64,000 nt of DNA from Gracilaria domingensis (lineage: Eukaryota > Rhodophyta > Florideophyceae > Gracilariales > Gracilariaceae). Both the position numbers and the translations under genes were made by a program. The stretch lies in the NCBI GenBank assembly GCA_022539475.1, contig VCMS01000002.1, positions 398,672 to 462,671 on the forward strand. The letters are read 5' to 3'. The number at the start of each line of letters is the position of its first letter. Within the stretch, counting starts at the first letter, position 1. Positions 30,118 through 39,662 of the stretch are shown here, piece by piece. Below the pieces are notes generated by a model. The model saw only the letters and a list, made by a program, of their open reading frames with translations. It had not been told where the DNA came from and did not search any database.

Positions 30118-31590
30118 CAGTTTTACTCTGACGGCCAGAGCCTATGCTGACCGCTGATTAGTTTGTCATTGCTGCGATCATGTGCTGCTTGTGTCACAGG
30201 AATGACGCACAACGACCAAGTAACGAACTTTTCAAAGTTCCAAACCAAAACACTAGGATTGCCACCATTAGGATTTTGGCTATGAAACTTGTTTCGTTTT
30301 TTCCGAGGCACAGCCGAAGTTTCATGTTTTCAAGCCGTCCCAACTACGTTCAGAATGATTTGTGTGAAACCATTATCCTCTACGTTGGACTGTCGCTAGA
30401 GTTCATACGGCATTTGGGCGATATCGTGCCAACTACGGGAGACATTTGTACAGGGGCAATCTATCGACCGAGGATTAGGGGAATTTGCGCAACGATATCT
30501 GCATATGGTGTCAAGCAACTAAATGAGTTCATCCCACTTTTCTACACGGTTTGCCGGGGTGAAGAGCGCAAAAGCGTAGGGCAAAAGCGTAGGGAGCTGG
30601 GTTATATACCCGTAGAATTTTGGCCTCTTTGTTGGCGTCTTCTACAAACTTGTTTCTGGTATAGCATGCTTTCTTGTGGATCTTGACTATAAGTTGCTCT
30701 TTTCTCATTGATGACCGGCTATATATTTCTGGTTACGAATCGAAGAGAGTTTTTGTTTTGAAAGAGGACAGTCCATTCAGATGGAATCTGTGGTCTCCTT
30801 CAGGGGAGTTATGAACCGCGGATTGTATTCCTGGGATCTTTTCTCCGTCGCGAACACTAATCTGGAGGTATGAAACTTTATGTTATCAGACGACCGTAGT
30901 CTGGGTATTGGCCCGGACCAATACATATCACATCCGCGTTGAGGTTATCTTAAGGATAGCCTTCTACAATTTTGGAACGCACGGCTATTTCGTGCAACCT
31001 GTCTCACAAAGTACTTGCAAGACCTGTATCGAATCCAGATATCAGTCGGGGTTTGGGGGACCTTGGTTCCTAACCGGTACGGTCCACCGGTACGGTCTGT
31101 TGGTGAGTGACGCAAGCGTTCAGGAAGAGTCGCAGGTGAATGCTCTACATGAAAACAGTATTCGCTCTGAATACTGTTTCCAAAAGGGGGTCCTTTGTGA
31201 GTACAAAGGTATATAGTGTACTGCTGCGCAGTTGGTAAACAAAGTTCGCAATCTGAATTGACGTCAGGCTACAGCTTGGCACGCACAATAATGTTATTCA
31301 CTCAATTCAAGACACGGGGCCTCTTGTCGGGAGGGCGTATCCAGAAAATGCATTACGACGGCTTGGAGACGGAGTATAAGGCCGCCGAAAAGCATCCGCT
31401 TCCCTTCTCTCTCTCTCTCTCCCTCTCATTTATGGGTACCCTATCGGAATGCTTATGGAAACTAACAGCGTTGCATTGATGTTCGAACACATGTGCGAGT
31501 GATATCTGTTACCTAGCCCTGACGACTTGATTGTTTGGTCTGCTCCGTGACTTCGAGCGAAGTCAAAGTCACTCTGGAGAGGAGGGCTCA
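30118..31590. other. Gap, nothing firmly identified
   Basis: AT-richer stretch. A frame at 30180-30686 has an ATG and 168 codons but no family resemblance and may be chance. A (CT)n run lies at 31407-31427. The last part forms the upstream region of the gene at 31737. Confidence 0.5.
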
Positions 31591-31596
31591 TGCCCC

Positions 31597-31603
31597 TATA
31601 AAA
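31597..31603 (+). promoter_or_regulatory. TATA-like box
   Basis: TATAAAA preceded by GC-containing sequence, 134 bp upstream of ATG 31737. The spacing would allow a 5' leader of about 100 bases. Confidence 0.4.
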
Positions 31604-31736
31604 GCTAGGCGTCGACAGACTCATCCGTCCTGCACTTTCCTGCTCCAGCACTTGCAAACATTGCGAGTACTCTTCAGACCTGCCTACCATCACCGACAAT
31701 TCTTAGCTGAACATTCCCTTCGTTTCATAAGTCAAA

Positions 31737-32432
31737 ATGACAAGCGTTGCCATCGGAACCCAGCCTTCACCTACTTCAGTCAACCCTATGCCTCAACTAG
31801 TTCTCACTAAGGAATGTGACACAGCGAAAGGGAAACCCACTAATTCGGGAACGTCCGCATCCCAAGACATGTTCGATTATGGCGGACTCGGAAACACAGT
31901 TGTTCAGAGGGCTTCGAAATTTGGTGAAGTCCATAGCGCCGTTGCTCAATCATTAGACAAACCGTTGAAAGAAGCTAGTACATCTCCCAAAGAAGATTCT
32001 TTTGAACCATCGACCCTTCCCGACCGGCCATCCGGGACGAACATCATCAAGGTCAATCCGCCGGCTGCTGGACCAAGCAATTCGGTGATACCGAACAAGC
32101 TTGGCAGTATTGTACAGATGTCAAAAGAATATGGTGAATTGCACATATCATCACCCACGTCAGCAGCCACGCCTAGGGGAGATAATACGACTTCGCCAAA
32201 CACAGGAGGCGAAAGTTTTGGGGCCCGCACGTTCAAGAAATTCAAGTCGCTCAATTCCATACTAAGTCGAAGAGGCTCTGGTGGTCAAGCTGATAACACA
32301 CCCAGAAGGACGTTGTCGGGCCCAGGGCGATTCTCTAAGGGGTTTCGAGCGTTCAAGGACTCCACTGTTCGTGGATTGAAGAGACTGGCTTCTGCGGGAA
32401 GAGTCAGGAGCAGTAATGCCGAAAACGAGTAG
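31737..32432 (+). CDS. Hypothetical basic protein with internal repeat
   Basis: 231 residues from ATG 31737 in good context (AAAATGAC). A motif occurs twice: LGNTVVQRASKFGEVHSAV (51-69) and LGSIVQMSKEYGELHISSP (122-140), a repeat of about 19 residues separated by 71. The C-terminal 75 residues are strongly basic with KKFKSLNSILSRRGSGG and KGFRAFKDSTVRGLKRL, possible amphipathic or nucleic-acid-binding helices. The rest is Ser/Thr/Pro-rich. No known family; no intron. A TATA-like box lies 134 bp upstream. It could be a lineage-specific regulatory or chromatin protein, but there is no direct evidence. Confidence 0.6.
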   Translation: MTSVAIGTQPSPTSVNPMPQLVLTKECDTAKGKPTNSGTSASQDMFDYGGLGNTVVQRASKFGEVHSAVAQSLDKPLKEASTSPKEDSFEPSTLPDRPSGTNIIKVNPPAAGPSNSVIPNKLGSIVQMSKEYGELHISSPTSAATPRGDNTTSPNTGGESFGARTFKKFKSLNSILSRRGSGGQADNTPRRTLSGPGRFSKGFRAFKDSTVRGLKRLASAGRVRSSNAENE

Positions 32433-32925
32433 TACTTTTCGTAACCTTTTCGTTACCATTAACCCGAGTAGACATTAGAAAACATGCGATTGAGCAATAG
32501 AACCTGTGGACTTCGACTGTTCTAGTATCCCAGCAGATTGTCTCAGTTATCTTCGCTGCATTTGGGTTCATGTAAAGATATCCTAGCTTAAGGACAAAAT
32601 CTGTGTGGGTAACGCAGAAACCTTTGGACAAGGGCAGGTGTTGCACGAAATCGCTGGAACCCTTGGCACAAACCCAATCTGCTAGCATAGCGAATCCGTT
32701 TCTACCAGGAACTGGTAGAAGCTGGATTCCCTAAGGTTCAACATGGCCGTCAGATGCTGTCAACGCACTAGTACTCGTGGAACATAGGGTTCGAGTAAAG
32801 AAGTAACTTGGATAAAGCAAATAAGATTGGACTGTCGCTTTGATTCAAATTCTCGTCACTGACGGCAAAACGATTCTTCTTCAGAGTTGTTCATAGCGAT
32901 GCGTCTGGGCGGTAGCGGACTGTAA
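32433..32925. other. Gap, nothing identified
   Basis: Short spacer between convergent stop codons. A perfect small palindrome CCAGGAACTGG is present near 32704. No gene or RNA was seen. Confidence 0.5.
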
Positions 32926-34260
32926 CTATAAACCTTCGAAAAAACTTGGTTGGTCCACTTTCTTTTCATTCTCGTCAAACCCCTTCCGTCTCCTTTTCTT
33001 CTTTCGAAATGAACTTGATGTCTCAGCCTCTCTCTCGATTTCGTCCTGATCCATCTGTTTCACTTCCGCCTGTCCACTCTTACTCTCACTCTCATGATGT
33101 ACTGTTAGGGTTTCTTCTACTAGACTGCTTCCATCGCAAAATTGTATACCTGAGCCGTGACCAAGAAGTGCAAAAAGTGGCAGGTCAAGCCCCCTCAACT
33201 TCACCATGTCTTCTACTGGCCATCTCTCCTCTTTCCGCTTCTTTTTCTTTTTTCTCTTTCGAAGAGAACCCAAAGAATCTGTTCTTGATTGCTCTACGTG
33301 TACAGGGTAGTCAAGTACTCCAACAAGCTTCCGACTCGGTACGTCAATGACTCGAATGATACCATCGCTGCTTGCCGATATAATGATGTCCTCATCTTCA
33401 TCCCAAGGCATGACCACGTTTACAGCTTCAGGGTGTCCGTAGAATCTGTCGACATGAGCAGCTGAACTGGGATCAAAGGAATCGTCCATGAAACGCAGGT
33501 TGTAAAGATTCAAAGGTCCCGTAAGCGTGCCAGAGACTGCAAGAGAATGCTTTGGAAGCACAGCAAGTGAAAGAAGATCTTCTTGAAAGGAGTCAAACGC
33601 GTACTGCAGTTTCAGCTTCGGCTTTGGTGGAAAGCGAAGATCGTAAGCGCAAAGGGTTCCATCCCCAGAAGTCACTAAGAACGCATCTTTGTCGTAAGCA
33701 CTGACCGGAGCAATCGCAGATATATAGTCCGCCTGCTCAAGAATAGAGCAGGTTAACCCTTTGCAACTCTGAATCCCCCCGACGGCTTCACCTTGTGACG
33801 TCCTTGTATCGAATAGATGAAGGCCACCACAATCGTCGCCCACTAGAAAGCTCGATTCAGCTAAAGCCCTGAAGGCAGTTGCAGTTCGGGGAGTTCCCTC
33901 CTCGTCAGTGGGGAGCAGTTTTGTTTCCAACGCCGTCGTTCTCGATACATCAAAAGTGAGAAGCTTCCCTTCCGAATTTGCCACCACAAATACTTCGGAA
34001 CCTTGAAACGATGTTTGTACGCATGAGCTTCCAGTATCATAATGCTCTGTGTGCTTCTTCTGGGGACCCTCAGCTCCACATGCAGAGGAAAATACATTTA
34101 AAACGACTTCCCCTTCCGAAAACCCAGACAGCAGAGACGGTTGTGATGGGTGAGCAGCGAGGCAGATCGGTGCGTACTTGAGTCCCAGATACCATGCCTC
34201 AACCGCAGCATTCTCTTTGTGACATTTGTGTTGGGACTTTGTGGAGTTAGACTCTTTCAT
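32926..34260 (-). CDS. WDR55: WD-repeat protein, WDR55/Jip5 family
   Basis: 444 residues from ATG 34260. WD-type blades are visible as repeated segments: APICLAAHPSQPSLLSGFSEG, SSFLVGDDCGGLHLFDTRTS, DAFLVTSGDGTLCAYDLR, HSLAVSGTLTGPLNLYNLR and DIIISASSDGIIRVIDV. The set and the blade containing DD.GG.HLFD..T match WDR55 (Jip5 in yeast), a nucleolar protein needed for large-subunit rRNA processing. After the propeller come Lys-rich stretches (LRKRKKKKKRKEERWP and RKKKRRRKGFDE), and the protein ends SFFEGL, like the FFxGL ending of WDR55. The last blades are interrupted by a basic loop. No intron. It is divergent to IspD with a 535-bp spacer. Confidence 0.8.
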   Translation of the reverse strand: MKESNSTKSQHKCHKENAAVEAWYLGLKYAPICLAAHPSQPSLLSGFSEGEVVLNVFSSACGAEGPQKKHTEHYDTGSSCVQTSFQGSEVFVVANSEGKLLTFDVSRTTALETKLLPTDEEGTPRTATAFRALAESSFLVGDDCGGLHLFDTRTSQGEAVGGIQSCKGLTCSILEQADYISAIAPVSAYDKDAFLVTSGDGTLCAYDLRFPPKPKLKLQYAFDSFQEDLLSLAVLPKHSLAVSGTLTGPLNLYNLRFMDDSFDPSSAAHVDRFYGHPEAVNVVMPWDEDEDIIISASSDGIIRVIDVPSRKLVGVLDYPVHVEQSRTDSLGSLRKRKKKKKRKEERWPVEDMVKLRGLDLPLFALLGHGSGIQFCDGSSLVEETLTVHHESESKSGQAEVKQMDQDEIEREAETSSSFRKKKRRRKGFDENEKKVDQPSFFEGL

Positions 34261-34795
34261 GAATAACCCCTGCTCGCAGCATTAATATTCACGGTGAAGC
34301 ACGAGGTATTCTAACTGGAGCCTCAGCAATAAGAGGCGAGTACCGTCGTACTTCTTACAGGTATTGCGATGTTACGACACACGAATCAAAGACATTCCAA
34401 GCATACGGGGACGGCGGTAAAAAAAACTCTTTTTAAACATTCGAGAAAAACAATTGGCAACGTTACGAGCTCCCAGTAAAAACAGAATCTGTTGTCTTGA
34501 CCGTCAAGCTGCGATTGAGGTAACGGAATATTGACCCCAGAGAACCTGAGAATAAAATGCTTTCATCATCATCTCGCTATATTGTATGTCTTACGCTTAG
34601 GAGTTATCAATTCTAATTTCAAGTCGAGTGATGATTACAGATACATAATCACCGTTCCATCCTTGAGTTCATATCCAGATTGTCTGAGAGAAATTCAGGT
34701 CGTCGGTCCGGCGTTTTCTCCAGCGCTCTCAATCCTTATTGTAGCTGCGTCGTGGAGGAAAAGAGACTTTTAACCACGCAAAACCTTTTCTAACG
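34261..34795. promoter_or_regulatory. Divergent upstream region, WDR55 / IspD
   Basis: AT-richer than the other divergent spacers in the island and without CACGTG. No TATA box at a convincing distance. A run of A's at about 34420-34430 is the only notable tract. Confidence 0.35.
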
Positions 34796-35674
34796 ATGAA
34801 CGGTGCGGCATTTATCTCGTATGGATTGATTCGTTCACAGCTAAAGCGACCCGAAGAAAACGTTGTGCGACGCAAAAGATCGCCTTACAACACGGGCAAG
34901 TCGAGAAGAAGACTTCATGTTACCGATGTGAACAGAACGGCGAATACATTCATGGTATCCTCGGTTGCGGAAGTTCGAGATGTATCCGTGATCCTCCTGG
35001 CCGGTGGTACAGGAAGCAGAATGAAAGCAGATCGTCCAAAGCAATTTTTGGAGCTGGCTGGGAAGCCCGTCGTAGAGCATTCGCTTCTTTTGTTTGGATT
35101 AATGCCTGAAGTGAAACAGCTCGTACTAGTGATGGACAAATCTTATCGGGATGAATTCAAACCATTTCAAGATAACTTAGATTGCGAATTAGAGTTCGCA
35201 GAGCCTGGAAATGAGCGTCAAGACTCTGTCTATAACGGGCTCTGCAAAATTTCGGAGTCAGCCAGTCTTGTGTGCGTCCATGACTCAGCTAGGCCGTTGG
35301 TCAGCGAAGCCAACATTCGAGAAGTTCTGCGCGACGGAGCAAACCACGGGGCTGCTGTTCTGGGAGTGCCATCAAAAGCTACAATCAAGGAAAGTGCAGA
35401 CGGGGAGTTTGTTCTTCGTACAATACCTCGAAAGCGGCTCTGGGAAATTCAAACACCCCAAGTTATTAAACCTGGCCTGCTGATGAAAGGTTTTGCTAAA
35501 GTCCGTCAGGAAAAGCTGGAAGTGACGGATGACGTTTCTATCGTGGAACAGTTGGGTGAGCCGGTCAAGATCACTCTCGGTGAGTACACAAACATTAAGC
35601 TAACAACCCCAGAAGACATGGATATAGCTGAAGCGATTCTAAGAGATAGAGCGCGATCTAAAGCACTGATGTGA
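34796..35674 (+). CDS. ispD: 2-C-methyl-D-erythritol 4-phosphate cytidylyltransferase
   Basis: 292 residues from ATG 34796. The first 58 are Arg/Ser/Asn-rich with few acids, a probable plastid transit peptide. The enzyme follows with VILLAGGTGSRMKADRPKQF (65-84, CTP-binding signature), EPGNERQDSVYNGL, VHDSARPLVS (161-170), the TIPRKRLWEIQTPQ substrate segment, VTDDVSIVEQLG and NIKLTTPEDMDIAE. These are the diagnostic IspD blocks. The enzyme joins MEP and CTP to give CDP-ME, third step of the plastid MEP route to isoprenoids. Length without the leader suits the family. No intron. It converges with RAB3GAP2 (about 160 bp between stops). Confidence 0.95.
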   Translation: MNGAAFISYGLIRSQLKRPEENVVRRKRSPYNTGKSRRRLHVTDVNRTANTFMVSSVAEVRDVSVILLAGGTGSRMKADRPKQFLELAGKPVVEHSLLLFGLMPEVKQLVLVMDKSYRDEFKPFQDNLDCELEFAEPGNERQDSVYNGLCKISESASLVCVHDSARPLVSEANIREVLRDGANHGAAVLGVPSKATIKESADGEFVLRTIPRKRLWEIQTPQVIKPGLLMKGFAKVRQEKLEVTDDVSIVEQLGEPVKITLGEYTNIKLTTPEDMDIAEAILRDRARSKALM

Positions 35675-35835
35675 GTCAATTTCGTTTTCTGAGGATTGTT
35701 CTAGTTAGAGAACTTCAATTCTCGTCAGTTAGTTCAAGACTACAAGAGTAGTTTGGTCCTTAGCTACCACAGTGTACAGATACCACACGATGCGGCTCGT
35801 TATCACACTGAAATCAATGTTGCAGTTCCCCTGAT

Positions 35836-38800
35836 CTATGGTAGGCTCTCTGATGCATCGAAAAATTCCTCCTCGTTGCTTCCAACCTCCCCTTTAGCCG
35901 CTGGATTGTCATTGTTGTCGGAAAGAACCATGTCCTCAGCCGTTTCCTGAATATCTTTCAAGTCGACGGTCTCAACCTTCACCTCATCCAAGTCGTGTGA
36001 CACAATTGGGGCAACTGGTTTCTCGCTCTGAGCTTGCGAATCAAGCTCCAACAAAGCAGACAAAGCTTCAGCCAGTTGTAGGCAGCGAACAGCATCGACT
36101 GATGAATCTGCAATATAGGCGTGCGCATTCAACAGTAACGCACGCATCTCTCTCATTCTTCGATCTCGAGAGCTTGGAGCCTCCAATTCTCCTGTCGGTT
36201 CACCACTCGCCTGCGCTGCGAGAATCCATGTAAGCACCCCAGATGGCAAAACCTTTGAGCCCTCCTTCGTGACAAACTCTGCTGCCTTCCTACGACATGC
36301 ATGCAGAGCCGCCTCGCTGATGGAAGCAAACTGGTGACGGTCTAGGTTCTTCGAAGCTCTTGAAGTGTGAAGAGAAACAATGATGTTTCCCGCCCTGTTG
36401 AAGTCATTCGCATCAATCAGACAAGTTATCGCATGACGTTCGGCATCTCCAGGAACACCTGTACATCGCCGCGCAACAAACTTCTCGTAAACTTCAGGAC
36501 TAACAGATGAACCTCTCACGAGTTTGCGATACATGAGTACTTCATCTAGACGAAACAGCGACTCCAAAAATGTCCCTCTCTCCTCGGACGCTGACAGTTC
36601 ATTCGCATGTTGCGAGCATAGTCTCATTAGCAGCACTGCATTCGGGATCGCACTGGTAGTTTCGCAAGCGTCCGAAATGATCGGATCTACAATGTTCGGA
36701 GGAAATTGAGAGCATAATCTTGCTATGGCACATCGCAACGGGGATGCGTACACGGAAACATGCGTGTTCAGCAAGGACAGTAGCGGAACGTTGAGGAAAA
36801 ACGTCACAAACTGGCGAGTGATCTCCGACTCTGTCAAACCAATGAATTCAGTCAATGCGACAAAGACATCTGATGTCGCAGGGTGTTCCCGCCCAGGGGT
36901 AGGTTGGCTCACAGAATCAAGCTCCAGAAGTTTCAAGAAGTATGCCTTGGACAACCAGACTCGCTCCGCATGTTCAAGATCATGTCGCGGTTGTAGTCGA
37001 TAATCGCTCTTGGCGCGCATATCCAGGGTCGGTGTAATCGCGTGGGAAAGAATGAAACGTTCGCAATTGATTAGTTCCGTCTCAGGGTTTGTCTGCGAGT
37101 TGGTCTTCCGTAATGCTCGAGAGGATCCCGACCCGCCTGTTAACTCGTCCACAGCGAATTCTGCCAGGCTTGCACCCAACTCATCCTCAAGGAGGCGAGG
37201 ACCGTACTTGGTCAGCCTCGCTTGTTCACCGGAGAGTTCAAAAGGAATCTCGTCGGCTGCGAGAAGACCAAATGCTTCGGCTAGCTTTCGATGAGCTTCG
37301 AACCGGGAAACCAGATCCGAGTTCTTTAGATTTGAAGCGATCTCGGCCGCCTTGGAGGAAGCCGCAACGTGGATCTCTGTGCGAATGTACGAGGTGCATG
37401 TGACGAGCGTGGCCATGAGGTATGCAAGCTTGTATGCATCGTTCTCCACGCGTTGAAGGCATTCATACGCCATACTCATACGCCCCTTTCGCACGGCCGC
37501 GGTGAATGAATCGACTAGTTCGACGTCCGGAGCTCGTTGACTCCCGGACATTTCGTTTTGCTCATCAGGCCCGTTTTCCGCGTGCTCTGCGCTCTCTTCA
37601 TGCTGACGCATCACTACGTTCGCTGACTCACGTTCCTTCTCACCACTAGGAGTAGCGGGCACGTGGCCCTTTCTAGACTTCATCAACTCATAAAGATTGC
37701 CGTCTGGCACCACCACGAAAACGTGATGAGAAGTACTCTGCACAAGCATGCTCCCCGGCTGTAATCGAAACGCACCAGTTCTTCGCTGCGCAAGCGGGTG
37801 ATGCAGCTCGAGGACATTCAGCCGCGGCGCGTGCAGAACAAGAAGCGGACCGCCATGCGCTAGCCAAGCGATTTGGGCGTCCCTGTAACCCTTCAACACA
37901 CGCAGCACGCACAAGTCACGCGGATCCTGCACGAAGATGCGTCCCAGGGTATCGCTCGTTGCCAGCAGACTGCAGGGCAGCGGAGCTGCCACAACGCGCT
38001 CCACAATGCGCGTATTCTGCGGCAGTCGCGCAACGCGTGTAGCGACCTCAGTCTCGAGTGAACGCTTCCGAATAAAGGATGCGAGCGCCGAGTCTGCGGG
38101 CTGCTCCTCCGTAGCGTCCGGCGGAATAGTTGCGTCGGCAGGAGCATCGTGCGTAGCTGTCCGGAACTGCAAAGCCTTGTATATGGCAGAGGCGGCATTC
38201 ATGCCGGCATCGGGCGAGAAGTCGACATCATCAGCAACGCGTCTACCACGCTGCAGCACAGCATTGACAGACTTGCGCGCAGTATCACGCATATCACCAA
38301 TACTGATAGAGGTGTGCAAGGCAGAAAAGTCGTCAGCCCAGGAGGCGGAATGGCGCGCCACACCGACAAGCGGCGACAGATCGTGCGATGGCGACGGCTC
38401 TGGCGTGGCGCTCGACGAGCCTATGCGCGAGAGAAGAAAGCCGCGAGCCGCAGACAGCACGGTGGTGGCGGCTCGCTTGGCGGCAGCGCGCGCGGAGAAG
38501 GCGGCGTCAGTGGTGACCGAGTAGGCCACCAGCGGCGGACTGAGGCCGGCCGCCAGCAGGCGCAGCGGGGCTTCGGGCGGGATGGGATCCGGGTCGCAGA
38601 TGGCGGCCGGATCGGAGGCGCACGCAGCGACGTCCAGCACGGCGTGCTGAGCGCCCAGATTCCACAACAGCCAGCGCGTGCCGTGCTCGTCGTAGACCGG
38701 CGACGACGGCGACGTCGACGACGTCGACGACGACAGCAAGGCGAGTATGTCGGTGGCGGAGATGCGGGCGACGGCGGCGGTCCACGAGTAGAGCGCGACG

Positions 38801-39357
38801 AGGCCGGAGTTGGCGGTGGCGAGCGGGTACGGCGGCGCGTGCGGGACGAGATGGAAGTTGGGGTAGTAGCGCAGGCGGCGCACGGGCTGCTGCTGCGGGC
38901 GCGATATGGCCAGCAGGCGGGCGGACGGCACGTCGAAGAAGGCGACGGCGCCGGAGTGATAGCCGACGGCCAGCAGGCGGCGCACGGGCGCGTCCGGGCG
39001 CGGCGCCACGCCGAAGAAGGCGAGCGCGGTGGCGTCGTCGCACAGCGGCGGCGCAGTGGGCGGCACGGCGAGCGCGCGCGCGGCGCGGCCGGGCAGCAGC
39101 AGCGCGGCGCGGCCGTCGTGCGACGCGAACGCGAGCGCGGACGCGTCGTCGGCGACGGCGGCGACGCGCACGGCGGCGGCCCACGCGGCGGCGGCGGCGG
39201 CGTCGGCGCGGCGCGGCGCGGGCGGCGCGTCGCGCGGCTGCAGCGGCCACGCCCACGCCCACTGGCGCGGCGCGCGCAGGCGCGGCGCGCGCAGGCGCAG
39301 GCTGGCGGCGAGCGGCGCCGGCGCGAAGTGCGCGCGGTGTCGGAGTCGGAACGTCAT
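35836..39357 (-). CDS. RAB3GAP2: Rab3 GTPase-activating protein non-catalytic subunit
   Basis: 1173 residues from ATG 39357 (MTFRLRHRAHF). The N-terminal part is a propeller-like domain very rich in Ala because the 5' 1 kb is extremely GC-rich. The diagnostic stretch is LATSDTLGRIFVQDPRDLCV followed by LRVLKGYRDAQIAW (about 465-500), which marks the N-terminal domain of RAB3GAP2. The C-terminal half is helical with an acidic end. In animals the subunit pairs with RAB3GAP1 and acts on Rab3 and as a GEF for Rab18; here it is likely an ER/autophagy Rab regulator. Somewhat shorter than the human protein (about 1390). GC content drops sharply between its 5' third and 3' half. No intron. It is divergent to the coiled-coil gene at 39663. 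Confidence 0.8.
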   Translation of the reverse strand: MTFRLRHRAHFAPAPLAASLRLRAPRLRAPRQWAWAWPLQPRDAPPAPRRADAAAAAAWAAAVRVAAVADDASALAFASHDGRAALLLPGRAARALAVPPTAPPLCDDATALAFFGVAPRPDAPVRRLLAVGYHSGAVAFFDVPSARLLAISRPQQQPVRRLRYYPNFHLVPHAPPYPLATANSGLVALYSWTAAVARISATDILALLSSSTSSTSPSSPVYDEHGTRWLLWNLGAQHAVLDVAACASDPAAICDPDPIPPEAPLRLLAAGLSPPLVAYSVTTDAAFSARAAAKRAATTVLSAARGFLLSRIGSSSATPEPSPSHDLSPLVGVARHSASWADDFSALHTSISIGDMRDTARKSVNAVLQRGRRVADDVDFSPDAGMNAASAIYKALQFRTATHDAPADATIPPDATEEQPADSALASFIRKRSLETEVATRVARLPQNTRIVERVVAAPLPCSLLATSDTLGRIFVQDPRDLCVLRVLKGYRDAQIAWLAHGGPLLVLHAPRLNVLELHHPLAQRRTGAFRLQPGSMLVQSTSHHVFVVVPDGNLYELMKSRKGHVPATPSGEKERESANVVMRQHEESAEHAENGPDEQNEMSGSQRAPDVELVDSFTAAVRKGRMSMAYECLQRVENDAYKLAYLMATLVTCTSYIRTEIHVAASSKAAEIASNLKNSDLVSRFEAHRKLAEAFGLLAADEIPFELSGEQARLTKYGPRLLEDELGASLAEFAVDELTGGSGSSRALRKTNSQTNPETELINCERFILSHAITPTLDMRAKSDYRLQPRHDLEHAERVWLSKAYFLKLLELDSVSQPTPGREHPATSDVFVALTEFIGLTESEITRQFVTFFLNVPLLSLLNTHVSVYASPLRCAIARLCSQFPPNIVDPIISDACETTSAIPNAVLLMRLCSQHANELSASEERGTFLESLFRLDEVLMYRKLVRGSSVSPEVYEKFVARRCTGVPGDAERHAITCLIDANDFNRAGNIIVSLHTSRASKNLDRHQFASISEAALHACRRKAAEFVTKEGSKVLPSGVLTWILAAQASGEPTGELEAPSSRDRRMREMRALLLNAHAYIADSSVDAVRCLQLAEALSALLELDSQAQSEKPVAPIVSHDLDEVKVETVDLKDIQETAEDMVLSDNNDNPAAKGEVGSNEEEFFDASESLP

Positions 39358-39662
39358 CGCGCCGCGCGCCCGCGCCGCGCGCCCGCCGCGCCGCGCCGCG
39401 CGACGTCTGCACGCCGCTGCGGTGACGCGGTGTAAACGCGCCCGTTCGCGCCCCCCCCCTCCGCCTTACAGCCGAGTATGAGCGCGCCGAGCCGCCTTTC
39501 TACCTCGTCATCGCTGCGCGCGCTGTGCGCCGCTGCCCGTCCCCCACCCCGCCCCACCCCCCGCCCGCCTTCCGCCCCCTTCGCGCCCGCGCTCCGCGCT
39601 TGCTTGGTTGCCGCCCGCACCCCCGCCAACCGCCCCCCCCCCCTCCCCAACCCCCGCCCCCG
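39358..39662. promoter_or_regulatory. Divergent upstream region, RAB3GAP2 / coiled-coil gene
   Basis: 305-bp spacer, pyrimidine (C)-rich on the plus strand in its right half (CCCCACCCC runs), GCGC-rich in its left half. No TATA or CACGTG in the spacer. Confidence 0.35.

Noticed and set aside
30180-30686. 168-codon plus-strand frame
   Set aside because: No family, no promoter, mixed composition; could be chance in AT-rich DNA.
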